NCBI GenBank assembly: GCA_020832305.1
Contig: JAFIEV010000020.1
Coordinates: 60,812 to 124,811, forward strand
Origin: Cyclobacteriaceae bacterium
GTDB lineage: Bacteria > Bacteroidota > Bacteroidia > Cytophagales > Cyclobacteriaceae
Direction of reading: 5' to 3'
Length of the DNA stretch: 64,000 nt
Shown here: piece after piece, positions 28,999-37,334 of the stretch
How the letters are laid out: each line of letters opens with the position of its first letter
Position numbering within the stretch: the stretch's first letter is position 1
Translations under genes and position numbers: made by a program
Notes under the pieces: model-generated
Database searches by the model: none
What the model was told of the DNA's origin: nothing
Seen by the model: only the letters and a program-made list of their open reading frames with translations

Positions 28999-29979
28999 AT
29001 GAAAATTCAACGCAATTCTGAAAAAATTCATTCATCAGTACTGAAGGGTGGCAATAAAATTTTATTACCATTCAAACGGAATTTTATTTACTTTATTTTA
29101 CATCTTTTTGTCTTTTTCTATTTGTTATCCTGTGGAAAAACTCAAAATAAAGATGCAAGTTCTGATGATTTCGATTTAAGCACTCAGTCAGAGAACGAAA
29201 TAGCTCCCAGAATAATGTGGTCTCTGGATGAAAACATACTTACTCCAGAATCAATACCGTATTTTCCGGATTCCGGCTATTTATTTGTGTCAAATATTGC
29301 GGGAAATTCCAGAGAAAAAAATCAGAGTGGATATATATCTGTAGTTAATCTTGAAGGTGTGATGGTTCATGAGCGATGGACTGAAAATCTGAATGCTCCT
29401 AAAGGTATGGCCATTTTTGGAGACAGACTTTATGTTGCTGATATTGACAAGCTTGTGGAAACTGATCTGAGAAATGGCAATGTTATTAAAAATTATACAG
29501 TTGAAGGTGCATCATTTATGAATGATGTGACGGCAGATGCAATGGGTAGAATTTTTGTAAGTGATTCAGATACCGGTTGCATTTATATGTTGGATCAGGG
29601 TCAATTGACCAGGTGGCTTTGTGATGATGACTTTGAAAGACCAAATGGTTTGTGCATTGACAATGGTTTGCTTTGGGTAGTTTTTTCGGGCTCAGGTAAT
29701 ATGATGAAGGTTAATGTGGAAACAAAGCAAGCTGAATTGTTTACAACAGGTCTGGAAGTAGCTGACGGCATTGTTCCCGATGGAAAAGGCGGTTGGGTCG
29801 TTTCTTCATGGGCGGGTCAGGCCTTTCATGTATCTGAACAAAGTGAAGTTAAACTTTTTCTTGATACCAGGGAACTTAACCAGAATTGTGCTGATATTGC
29901 CTACATTCCTGAGAAAGGCTTATTATTAGTGCCAACTTTTAACGATAACAGGATAATTGCCTACAGTGTAAAGTTTTAG
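28999..29979 (+). CDS. SMP-30/gluconolactonase-like beta-propeller lipoprotein
   Basis: 326 residues with a long N-terminal region, a hydrophobic stretch and the lipobox LLSC (Cys46), so probably an envelope lipoprotein. The rest is a six-bladed propeller of the SMP-30/NHL type: repeated units such as APKGMAIFGDRLYVADI, MNDVTADAMGRIFVSDS, RPNGLCIDNGLLWVVFS and ADGIVPDGKGGWVVSSW. Family members include lactonases, but I cannot confirm the metal-site residues. It precedes a sigma/anti-sigma/SusCD locus on the same strand by about 360 nt and may or may not belong to it. Confidence 0.68.
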   Translation: MKIQRNSEKIHSSVLKGGNKILLPFKRNFIYFILHLFVFFYLLSCGKTQNKDASSDDFDLSTQSENEIAPRIMWSLDENILTPESIPYFPDSGYLFVSNIAGNSREKNQSGYISVVNLEGVMVHERWTENLNAPKGMAIFGDRLYVADIDKLVETDLRNGNVIKNYTVEGASFMNDVTADAMGRIFVSDSDTGCIYMLDQGQLTRWLCDDDFERPNGLCIDNGLLWVVFSGSGNMMKVNVETKQAELFTTGLEVADGIVPDGKGGWVVSSWAGQAFHVSEQSEVKLFLDTRELNQNCADIAYIPEKGLLLVPTFNDNRIIAYSVKF

Positions 29980-30337
29980 TAAAGGATACATTTATCAAAT
30001 CGACTTTGGCTGATTCAGGAAGCATTCGCTCATTGGATAGACGCAGAGCCCTGGTGGTTTTATTATTGAACCACGATGACACTAAGTCACAAAGTGAAAG
30101 GGAGAAAATTTATGAGTTATCCAATTCTTCCATAACCTTAGTGCCTTATAATCTTTGAATCTCACCCAAAAAATTCTGAGATAAGAATTTCAGCAGTGCA
30201 TATACCTTATTCAAACAGATTATTATCAATATTTCATAATATTTTTATTTTAGCGGCACATTTTTTAATTTTGATTTTAATGTTAATAGCTATGCCCCTT
30301 CAGTTTAGCAATTGACTTCTTAACAGACATTAGTAAT
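29980..30337. repeat. Intergenic region with a degenerate interspersed-repeat-like segment
   Basis: Between the SMP-30-like gene and the sigma factor no gene is seen. The segment around 30067-30160 begins ttgaaccacgatgacacta and contains CACTAAG (30080-30086) facing CTTAGTG (30137-30143). This resembles the AACCAC...CACTAAG/CTTAGTG repeats scattered in many environmental bacterial genomes. Only one copy is visible here, so the repeat call is tentative. Confidence 0.3.
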
Positions 30338-30931
30338 ATGCAATTTAAAGTCCCCTTGAAAGTTGACGAAATAGATGTCGTCAAAGTTTCTGAAGATGAA
30401 TTCGTTCAACTTTATAAGGGTATGTATAAAAAGTTGTTATCATATGGAATAAAAATATGCCCTGACGATGAAGTGGTACGGGATTGTATTCATGAAATTT
30501 TTCTTGATATCTGGACCAATCGGCAGAAGTATGAAAATCTGAAGAATATTGAAATTTATTTGTTAAAGGTTGTAAGAAATCGGCTTATCGATCATTACCG
30601 GTCCATCAGAAAATTTTTAGACCATGACATTCAAAAATTAGAATATGCGGGGTCTGAAAATCGGATTCCAGTAAACTTTAGTATTTCCCAGGAGGATATT
30701 ATAATACAGGATGAAGATCAGCAGCACCTGACGCAAAAAATAGCTAATCTTTTAAATCAATTGACCGATCGCCAGCGGGAGATTATTTTTTTGAAATTCT
30801 ATAATGGGCTTAATGATAAGCAAATTTCAGAAATTACGGGTCTCCAAAACCAATCGGTTCGGAACAAAGCTCATCAGGCATTAACTAAGATGAAGAAAAT
30901 GCTTACAACCACGACCTTTCTTTTCATGTGA
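30338..30931 (+). CDS. FecI-type ECF RNA polymerase sigma factor
   Basis: 197 residues with sigma region 2 (LYKGMYKKLLSYG...DCIHEIFLDIWTNRQ...IYLLKVVRNRLIDHYR) and region 4 (LLNQLTDRQREIIFLKFYNGLNDKQISEITGLQNQSVRNKAHQALTKMK). It lacks the region 3 of housekeeping sigma factors, as ECF sigmas do. It is followed 128 nt later by a FecR gene and then a SusC with an STN domain, the standard transducing set: ligand binding to SusC releases this sigma factor through FecR to activate the downstream genes. Confidence 0.92.
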   Translation: MQFKVPLKVDEIDVVKVSEDEFVQLYKGMYKKLLSYGIKICPDDEVVRDCIHEIFLDIWTNRQKYENLKNIEIYLLKVVRNRLIDHYRSIRKFLDHDIQKLEYAGSENRIPVNFSISQEDIIIQDEDQQHLTQKIANLLNQLTDRQREIIFLKFYNGLNDKQISEITGLQNQSVRNKAHQALTKMKKMLTTTTFLFM

Positions 30932-31059
30932 AATTTTTAGCGAAAGCTCATATTCGCTGAAAAAATCTTATCCATATTGTAAATAATTTAATTTTTCTGT
31001 ATTTATTTTAATTGCATGGGTACAAAATTATTTCTCATTCGTGTTGTAAATGAATTGCG

Positions 31060-32121
31060 ATGCGTATGGAAAAGCCCAAGTATGATTTAGTATATTTTCT
31101 CAGTGATAAAAAATTTGCTGAATATGTATATGAAAACAAGTACCGTGAGTACTGGGAAAAGTTTTTTGTAGAAAGCCCTGATTTGTTTCATGTTGCCGAA
31201 AAGGCTAAGTCGATTTTGTTATCCATCCAATTTAAGGACTATGAATTTCATGAGGAGAAATTTCAAATTGACTTAAACAGGCTGAAGGAATCTTTATCGG
31301 CAACTTTTAAGCCTGATAGACCCATAGACCCATCAACGAATCACAGTAAATTTGTCGATTGGCATTATTATACAAAGATTGCAGCGGTGTTTTTAATATT
31401 TATCTCTGTAGTCGCCTATGTTATTTTGAATATTTCCAATTTCAACCCACCTCAATTAGCTGGAAAAACTGATTTAGCCATCATTGTGGAGAAGGTATCT
31501 AAATATGAAAGAAAATCCTTTGTTTTAAGTGATGGCTCCAAGGTTATAGTAAATGCAGGTTCGAGCATTTCATTTCCTGATAAATTCCCGGTGGACAAAA
31601 GAATAGTGTACTTATCTGGCGAAGCATTTTTTGAAGTAGCACCAGATCCTCAAAAGCCATTTATCGTAGAAACAGATAATATTGCCGTAAAGGTTTTGGG
31701 CACATCCTTTAACCTCAATTCATTCAAAGGTGCAAATATGAATTCGGTAGCAGTAGCACATGGCAAAGTGCTGACCAGCCTGAAATCACAACCAGATGTT
31801 TCAATTGTATTAAATAAAAATGAATTTGTAAAGATATCTGATAAAGGGAAGATTTTGCCAGTTCAAAAGTTAGATTCCCTTGCAGTTTTTGGTTGGAAGA
31901 CAGGTACCCTGCACTTTAAAGATGCATCGATACAGGATGTTACGGACAGGCTTTCAACATGGTATTTCGTTGACTTTGAAATGGATTTGAAAACTCCTAT
32001 TTCGAAGGGTTTTAGCGCAACATTCAGAAATGAAACTTTAGTTAATGTTCTGGATGGTTTAAGCTTTGCACTGGATGTTAAGTATGAACTGAAAAATAAT
32101 AAAGTAAAAATCTATGATTAA
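31060..32121 (+). CDS. FecR-family anti-sigma / sigma regulator
   Basis: 353 residues with an N-terminal cytoplasmic part (about 1-105), one membrane helix (IAAVFLIFISVVAYVIL, about 107-124) and a periplasmic FecR domain: FVLSDGSKVIVNAGSSISFPDKF, VYLSGEAFFEVAPDPQKPFIVETDNIAVKVLGTSFNL. The C-terminal domain (about 275-353) resembles the STN-interacting part (LHFKDASIQDVTDRLSTWY). It binds the sigma factor encoded upstream and senses the STN domain of the SusC encoded 97 nt downstream. Confidence 0.92.
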   Translation: MRMEKPKYDLVYFLSDKKFAEYVYENKYREYWEKFFVESPDLFHVAEKAKSILLSIQFKDYEFHEEKFQIDLNRLKESLSATFKPDRPIDPSTNHSKFVDWHYYTKIAAVFLIFISVVAYVILNISNFNPPQLAGKTDLAIIVEKVSKYERKSFVLSDGSKVIVNAGSSISFPDKFPVDKRIVYLSGEAFFEVAPDPQKPFIVETDNIAVKVLGTSFNLNSFKGANMNSVAVAHGKVLTSLKSQPDVSIVLNKNEFVKISDKGKILPVQKLDSLAVFGWKTGTLHFKDASIQDVTDRLSTWYFVDFEMDLKTPISKGFSATFRNETLVNVLDGLSFALDVKYELKNNKVKIYD

Positions 32122-32147
32122 ATAACTAAATACTTTTAAAACAAAAA

Positions 32148-32184
32148 AGGTCTGCGTGAAATGGTCAGATTTCACAACAGACCT
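32148..32184 (+). promoter_or_regulatory. Stem-loop in the leader between fecR and susC
   Basis: AGGTCTG (32148-32154) pairs with CAGACCT (32178-32184), and TGAAA pairs with TTTCA inside it, so the whole folds as an interrupted hairpin. No U-tract follows. It is 35 nt upstream of the susC start and could act as an attenuator, an mRNA stabiliser or a processing site that sets the SusC/FecR ratio. Confidence 0.5.
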
Positions 32185-32218
32185 GAGTAATTATTAATAA
32201 CTATTAACACTTAAAATT

Positions 32219-35200
32219 ATGAAAAAGAAATTTACAAAACAATTTCTTGCCATGTCAAAGTATGCCCTTATTGGTTTATGTATGCAACTTAGCTTATCTG
32301 GTTTGCTGGTTGCAATGGATGGAAATGCGCAAAATATTAAATTACAGGATATATATTTATCCGTTAATCTAGATAAAGTTTCATTGGAAAAATCACTTGA
32401 AACCCTGGAGTCTCTTACGGGTTTTCATTTTGCATATCACAAAAGGGTTTTGTCTGGTAATGTAAAACTGTCTAAAGAGTTCAATAATACTTCGTTAGAG
32501 AGTATCTTGAAATTCCTTTCTATGGAATTGAATTTACAATTTAAAAGAATCAATAACACTATTTATGTTTCTAAAAAACATAATACTGAAGCCGCAGTAG
32601 AAGAACAATTTATCACTTTGGAGGAGCAAAAGTTTGCTATTACCGGTAAAGTTATTGCGCCAGACAGTCCGGATGGATTACCCGGTGTTAATGTAATGGT
32701 GAAAGGCACCAATTTAGGTACTGTCACCGATATCAATGGTTATTATATTTTAGAGATTGAAGATATGAATTCTATTCTGATTTTCAGTTCAGTTGGTTAT
32801 CTGAGAGAGGAAATTCAAGTGGCTAACAGAACTGAGGTCAATGTGGAATTAACGTCAGATGTAACAGCGCTGGATGAAATTGTCGTAGTTGGTTATGGAA
32901 CACAGCGTAAAAGAGACCTGACGGGTTCAGTTGCCAGGATAGATCCGAAAGAAATGGCAAATCTCCCAAATGTCAACTTGGTCCAAAATCTCAGAGGCAC
33001 TGTGGCGGGGGTAAATGTTATAGACAATGGACGACCAGGATCAGATGGTACTATTTTAATCAGAGGTCAGACTTCAATTAGTGCCTCGAATGCACCTTTA
33101 ATTATTCTTGATGGAATAATTTATACGGGAGGGCTTTCTGATATAAATTCTAATGATATAGAATCTATTGACATTTTAAAGGATGCCAGTTCCGCGGCCA
33201 TTTATGGTGCTCGCGCTACAAATGGGGTTATCCTTATTACCACGAAAAAAGGTACAAGCTCAAAGCCGAGATTTAATTACAATGGTTATTATGGATTTTC
33301 TGATTATGCACGCGTACCGGAAATGATGAATGCAGAACAATACATTCAGATGAGAAGAGATGGTGCTGAAATTCTTAACAGACCTTTTAATCTAAATCCG
33401 ATTGAAGAAGAGAATTTCAATAGGGGCAACATAATTGATCCCTGGGAAGAAATTGCCCAGTCAGCTCCTATGACTAATCATGAACTCAGTATGTCAGGGA
33501 AAACAGATAGGGTAAATTATTACCTGTCGGGATCTTATACAGATATGAAATCTAAAATTGCGGGGGATAATTTTTCAAGGTTTTCTATGCGTGCCAATGT
33601 TGATGTTGACATTAATGATTGGCTAAACGTAGGGATAAATTCAGGATTTACCTCTAAGGATTATTCAGGAATACGTGCAAATTTCGGCAATGCCAGTTAC
33701 CTGAGTCCCTTTTCAAGCTTTTACCACGAGGATGGGGTATTGAAATATTTGCCAATGGACGATGGTCTTGCCCCCAATCCTCTATTTAATACCAACAGAG
33801 CTGATAATAAAAGCATTTCCAGTACCTTATTCAGTAATGCTTATGCAGTAGTTCAGTTACCGGTTAAGGGTCTGTCATATCGATTAAATACCGGCAATAA
33901 TTTGAGATTTAATGAAGATTACAGTTACTTTCCAGCGTACAACAGAGATGGAATCATCGTTATTGGCAACGGAAATAAGCAACATAGGAAACATCATTAT
34001 TTTATTCTCGAGAATATCCTGAAATATAATGTGGATCTGGGCGATATACATAATTTGGATTTTACCGGGTTATATAGCTTTGAAAATACCTCAGATCAAG
34101 GATCATACCTCTCAAGCAATAACATATTTAATGATGTTTTATCTTATCATGGACTAAGCCTTGGTGAAAACCCTTTTTTAAATACAACTGCTTCTGAATC
34201 CAGTGCTTTATCTGCTATGTTCAGAGTCGGTTACAAACTTATGGATCGATATATGTTCAACTTTACCGTAAGAAGGGATGGGTTTTCCGTATTTGGTGAA
34301 GGTCGTAAATTTGGCAATTTTCCTTCACTGGGCTTTGGCTGGCTGGTCTCTCAGGAAAGATTTATGTCTGGGATCAGTTCTGTTGAATATCTGAAATTAC
34401 GGTATTCTTATGGTAAAAATGGAAATAGAGGCATTGCCCCCTACACTTCTTTAAGCAATATGAGCCACACAGGAAATCAATATGTATTTGGAGATGGAGG
34501 TTCAACCAGTGTGGGAATTTCTCCAACCTCTATGGCCAATCCATTTTTAGGATGGGAAACCACCGTTGCTTCTAACCTGGGTATTGATTTCAGCCTCTTC
34601 AGAGATAAACTGTCAGGTGCTATTGAGTTTTATAATATGAATACATCTGATTTGTTGTTAAATCTCAGAATTCCTAATATGACGGGTTATGAAGATTTCT
34701 TTACAAACATTGGTGCAACCAATAACAGAGGTATAGAGCTTACCCTTAACTCATCTATAATTTCGGCCGGAGATTTTAACTGGTCGACAAATTTAGTCTA
34801 TACGCTCAACCGAAATAAAATCACCAAGCTCACTGGAGTTGTGGATGAAACCGGAAAGGAAATCGATGATATTGCCAGTCGCCGGTTTATAGGTTACCCT
34901 TTAGGAAGTAATTTCGATTATGTTGTGGATGGTATCTGGCAAGTAGAAGATGATTTTTCTGTTGATCCGGGTGCTCAACCAGGCTACCTTAGATTTGTGG
35001 ATATAAGCGGTGATGGAAGAATCGGCCCGGATGATAGAAAAGTGTTGCATTCTAACCAACCGGATTTTCTGGCTAGTATTACTAATACATTTGCCTATAA
35101 AAATTTCTCACTCTCGATTCTGTTCAACGGCCGTTTTGGTGGATATAGTCCAAATGGTCTGCTTAATCATGGAACTAATTTTTACGACAGAACTAATCTG

Positions 35201-35518
35201 CTCAATTTGCCTTATTGGATGCCGGATAATCCACTCAATGACAGACCTTCATTAAATTACCCAAATCCACGCGGTTATGGATTTTATGAAAGTCGCACCT
35301 TTGTGAGGTTACAGGATATTAGCCTATCCTACAATTTGCCATCAAATTTGCTGTCACGCTTGAGTTTAAATAGTATGCAAGTATACCTGAGCGGAAAAAA
35401 CCTCGCGACCTTTACAAATTGGCATGGTTGGGATCCAGAGCATGGAAGTGGCGGGAGAAATCCTGTTAATGGCCCGTTATTGAAATCCTATGTGTTGGGT
35501 GTTAATGTGAGTTTTTAA
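32219..35518 (+). CDS. SusC-family TonB-linked outer membrane transporter with STN domain
   Basis: 1099 residues. After the signal region there is an STN (secretin/TonB short N-terminal) domain at about 55-118 (LDKVSLEKSLETLESLTGFHFAY), a CarboxypepD_reg-like domain (ITGKVIAPDSPDGLPGVNVMVKGTNLGTVTDINGYY), a plug with the SusC signature GYGTQRKRDLTGSVARI, and a C-terminal 22-strand barrel ending in VLGVNVSF. It imports a bound substrate across the outer membrane using TonB. The STN domain, together with the sigma factor and FecR encoded upstream, makes it a transducer of its own expression. It is followed by susD after 2 nt. Confidence 0.95.
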   Translation: MKKKFTKQFLAMSKYALIGLCMQLSLSGLLVAMDGNAQNIKLQDIYLSVNLDKVSLEKSLETLESLTGFHFAYHKRVLSGNVKLSKEFNNTSLESILKFLSMELNLQFKRINNTIYVSKKHNTEAAVEEQFITLEEQKFAITGKVIAPDSPDGLPGVNVMVKGTNLGTVTDINGYYILEIEDMNSILIFSSVGYLREEIQVANRTEVNVELTSDVTALDEIVVVGYGTQRKRDLTGSVARIDPKEMANLPNVNLVQNLRGTVAGVNVIDNGRPGSDGTILIRGQTSISASNAPLIILDGIIYTGGLSDINSNDIESIDILKDASSAAIYGARATNGVILITTKKGTSSKPRFNYNGYYGFSDYARVPEMMNAEQYIQMRRDGAEILNRPFNLNPIEEENFNRGNIIDPWEEIAQSAPMTNHELSMSGKTDRVNYYLSGSYTDMKSKIAGDNFSRFSMRANVDVDINDWLNVGINSGFTSKDYSGIRANFGNASYLSPFSSFYHEDGVLKYLPMDDGLAPNPLFNTNRADNKSISSTLFSNAYAVVQLPVKGLSYRLNTGNNLRFNEDYSYFPAYNRDGIIVIGNGNKQHRKHHYFILENILKYNVDLGDIHNLDFTGLYSFENTSDQGSYLSSNNIFNDVLSYHGLSLGENPFLNTTASESSALSAMFRVGYKLMDRYMFNFTVRRDGFSVFGEGRKFGNFPSLGFGWLVSQERFMSGISSVEYLKLRYSYGKNGNRGIAPYTSLSNMSHTGNQYVFGDGGSTSVGISPTSMANPFLGWETTVASNLGIDFSLFRDKLSGAIEFYNMNTSDLLLNLRIPNMTGYEDFFTNIGATNNRGIELTLNSSIISAGDFNWSTNLVYTLNRNKITKLTGVVDETGKEIDDIASRRFIGYPLGSNFDYVVDGIWQVEDDFSVDPGAQPGYLRFVDISGDGRIGPDDRKVLHSNQPDFLASITNTFAYKNFSLSILFNGRFGGYSPNGLLNHGTNFYDRTNLLNLPYWMPDNPLNDRPSLNYPNPRGYGFYESRTFVRLQDISLSYNLPSNLLSRLSLNSMQVYLSGKNLATFTNWHGWDPEHGSGGRNPVNGPLLKSYVLGVNVSF

Positions 35519-35544
35519 ATTTGAATAATCAAAATTGTACAGAA

Positions 35545-37227
35545 ATGAAAAAGTTTTCTTTATATATAATATATCCATTGATATTCATCGGATTATTACT
35601 TAATACAGCCTGTAATGATGACTTTCTTAATGAAATTCCATTAGACAGATTCAGTCCTGAAAACCTTTTGGTAAATAAAGCCGGTTTTGAAACCGTAATT
35701 GTTGCTTTGCATAATGAGGCCAGGGCTGAACAAACACTCGATAGACCAGATCAAATGGGTGCAGGTACTGATGTATCGACCAGTGGTGTTGCAGATGGAA
35801 GATTTTTTAATAACTACAGAGACATTCTCCCGGAAGATCAAATTGTTAATTACTATTGGGACTGGGCTTATGCTTCTATGCTTAAGAATGCCAATCTTAT
35901 TATTTCCAGGGCTGAAAACCCTAATATTAACTGGACTAATGAAGAAAAAAATGCCGTTGTGGCTGAAGCCAAATTCTTCAGGGCCTTTACCTATAACACG
36001 CTCGTAAACCTATTTGGTGGTGTGCCTATTGTGGATCGAGAACTTACAGAGCCGAAATACGATTTTGTCAGAGCCTCAAGACTTGAAGTACTCGAATTTG
36101 TTAAAGATGACCTGGAATTTGCCATTGCGTGGCTCCCAGTGGTTGAAAATAATCCATCTAAGGACGGAAGAATTTTTAAGGCTGCAGCACTTCATCTGTT
36201 GGCAGAAGTTTATATTAGTCTGGCACTGGAAACAGGAAATACTTCCTATTTGGATAAATCAATTGAAGCTTCAACGGCTGTTATTAATAAATCTGCGGGT
36301 AATTATCAGCTAATGACACAAAGATTTGGTAATACCCAAAGGCCGGGAGATGTTTTCTCAGATTTATTCTGGACTAACCAGCAAAATCGTACTTCAGGAA
36401 ATCTCGAAACCATTTGGGCCGTGCAATTCGAGTTCCAAACCATTGGAGGAGGAGGTGGTGGAAACGTACATTTAAGATGGTGGGGACCAAAATTCGAAGA
36501 TGTACGCTCACCGGATGGTAGAAGAATTTTAGTTGGCGACTCTTTGGGGCGGAGCCAGGGTGGTAACAGACCCTTAAATTACTTCTTCTATGACATTTGG
36601 CAGGATGACTGGAATGATATGCGAAATTCACATCATAACATCCGCAGGGACTGGTACTACAATGATCCAACATCCTCATTCTTTGGTGAAAAAGTAAAAA
36701 TTGTAAAAGTGAATGGCAATGCTTTTATTGCCAATCGTGATGGCACTCCAACAAACTTCGGTGTTGATACACTCCGATGGTTTTATCCCATGATTCGTAA
36801 AATCGAAGGAGAAATGCCTCTGGGAGCTATTCAAGGAAGAACAAATAATGATCAATATCGAATGCGATTGGCTGAAACCTATTTACTCAGGGCCGAAGCT
36901 TATGTTCATAAAAATGATCCAGTAAGTGCTGCAGCTGATCTTAATGTTGTCAGAGCCAGGGCAAGGGCATTGCCGGTAACACCAGATAAGGTAAATCTGG
37001 ATTACATACTCGATGAACGCGCCAGGGAATTGATCATTGAAGAGCCCAGGCGCAGAACACTCGTAAGACTTGGGCTGCTCTATGAAAGAACCATGAGGTA
37101 TAATTACAGGGCACAATCTAATATGGAACCTTACCATGAATTGTGGCCTATTCCTCAAAAAGCTATAGACGCAAACAGAGAAGCCGTTTTACGACAAAAC
37201 CCCGGATATCCTGGTGGTATAGAATAA
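35545..37227 (+). CDS. SusD/RagB-family nutrient-binding outer membrane lipoprotein
   Basis: About 560 residues from Met9 of the longest frame (start 35545, MKKFSLYIIYPLIF), which gives a normal lipoprotein signal with lipobox LLNTAC. The family features are an N-terminal helical TPR-like region (WDWAYASMLKNANLIISRA, AEAKFFRAFTYNTLVNLFGGVPIV) and a C-terminal RMRLAETYLLRAEAYV...ILDERARELIIEEPRR...LWPIPQKAID...NPGY. It caps the SusC barrel and binds substrate at the surface. The start at 35521 would overlap nothing but lacks a signal-like N terminus. Substrate is unknown; no glycosidase follows, which is unusual for a polysaccharide locus. Confidence 0.93.
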   Translation: MKKFSLYIIYPLIFIGLLLNTACNDDFLNEIPLDRFSPENLLVNKAGFETVIVALHNEARAEQTLDRPDQMGAGTDVSTSGVADGRFFNNYRDILPEDQIVNYYWDWAYASMLKNANLIISRAENPNINWTNEEKNAVVAEAKFFRAFTYNTLVNLFGGVPIVDRELTEPKYDFVRASRLEVLEFVKDDLEFAIAWLPVVENNPSKDGRIFKAAALHLLAEVYISLALETGNTSYLDKSIEASTAVINKSAGNYQLMTQRFGNTQRPGDVFSDLFWTNQQNRTSGNLETIWAVQFEFQTIGGGGGGNVHLRWWGPKFEDVRSPDGRRILVGDSLGRSQGGNRPLNYFFYDIWQDDWNDMRNSHHNIRRDWYYNDPTSSFFGEKVKIVKVNGNAFIANRDGTPTNFGVDTLRWFYPMIRKIEGEMPLGAIQGRTNNDQYRMRLAETYLLRAEAYVHKNDPVSAAADLNVVRARARALPVTPDKVNLDYILDERARELIIEEPRRRTLVRLGLLYERTMRYNYRAQSNMEPYHELWPIPQKAIDANREAVLRQNPGYPGGIE

Positions 37228-37237
37228 TTCTTTTAAA

Positions 37238-37273
37238 ATTCTGGCATCAATTTTTGTTGATTGGTGCCAGAAT
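37238..37273 (+). terminator. Stem-loop after susD (partial terminator or mRNA stabiliser)
   Basis: ATTCTGGCATCAAT (37238-37251) pairs with ATTGGTGCCAGAAT (37260-37273) with one mismatch. No U-run follows, so it may be a stabilising hairpin or a leaky terminator that reduces expression of the FAD oxidoreductase relative to SusCD. Confidence 0.5.
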
Positions 37274-37334
37274 CTAAATCAAGATCAAGACAAAGTTTTG
37301 TTCCCATTTTATTAACCCGCAAAACAACAAAAAA

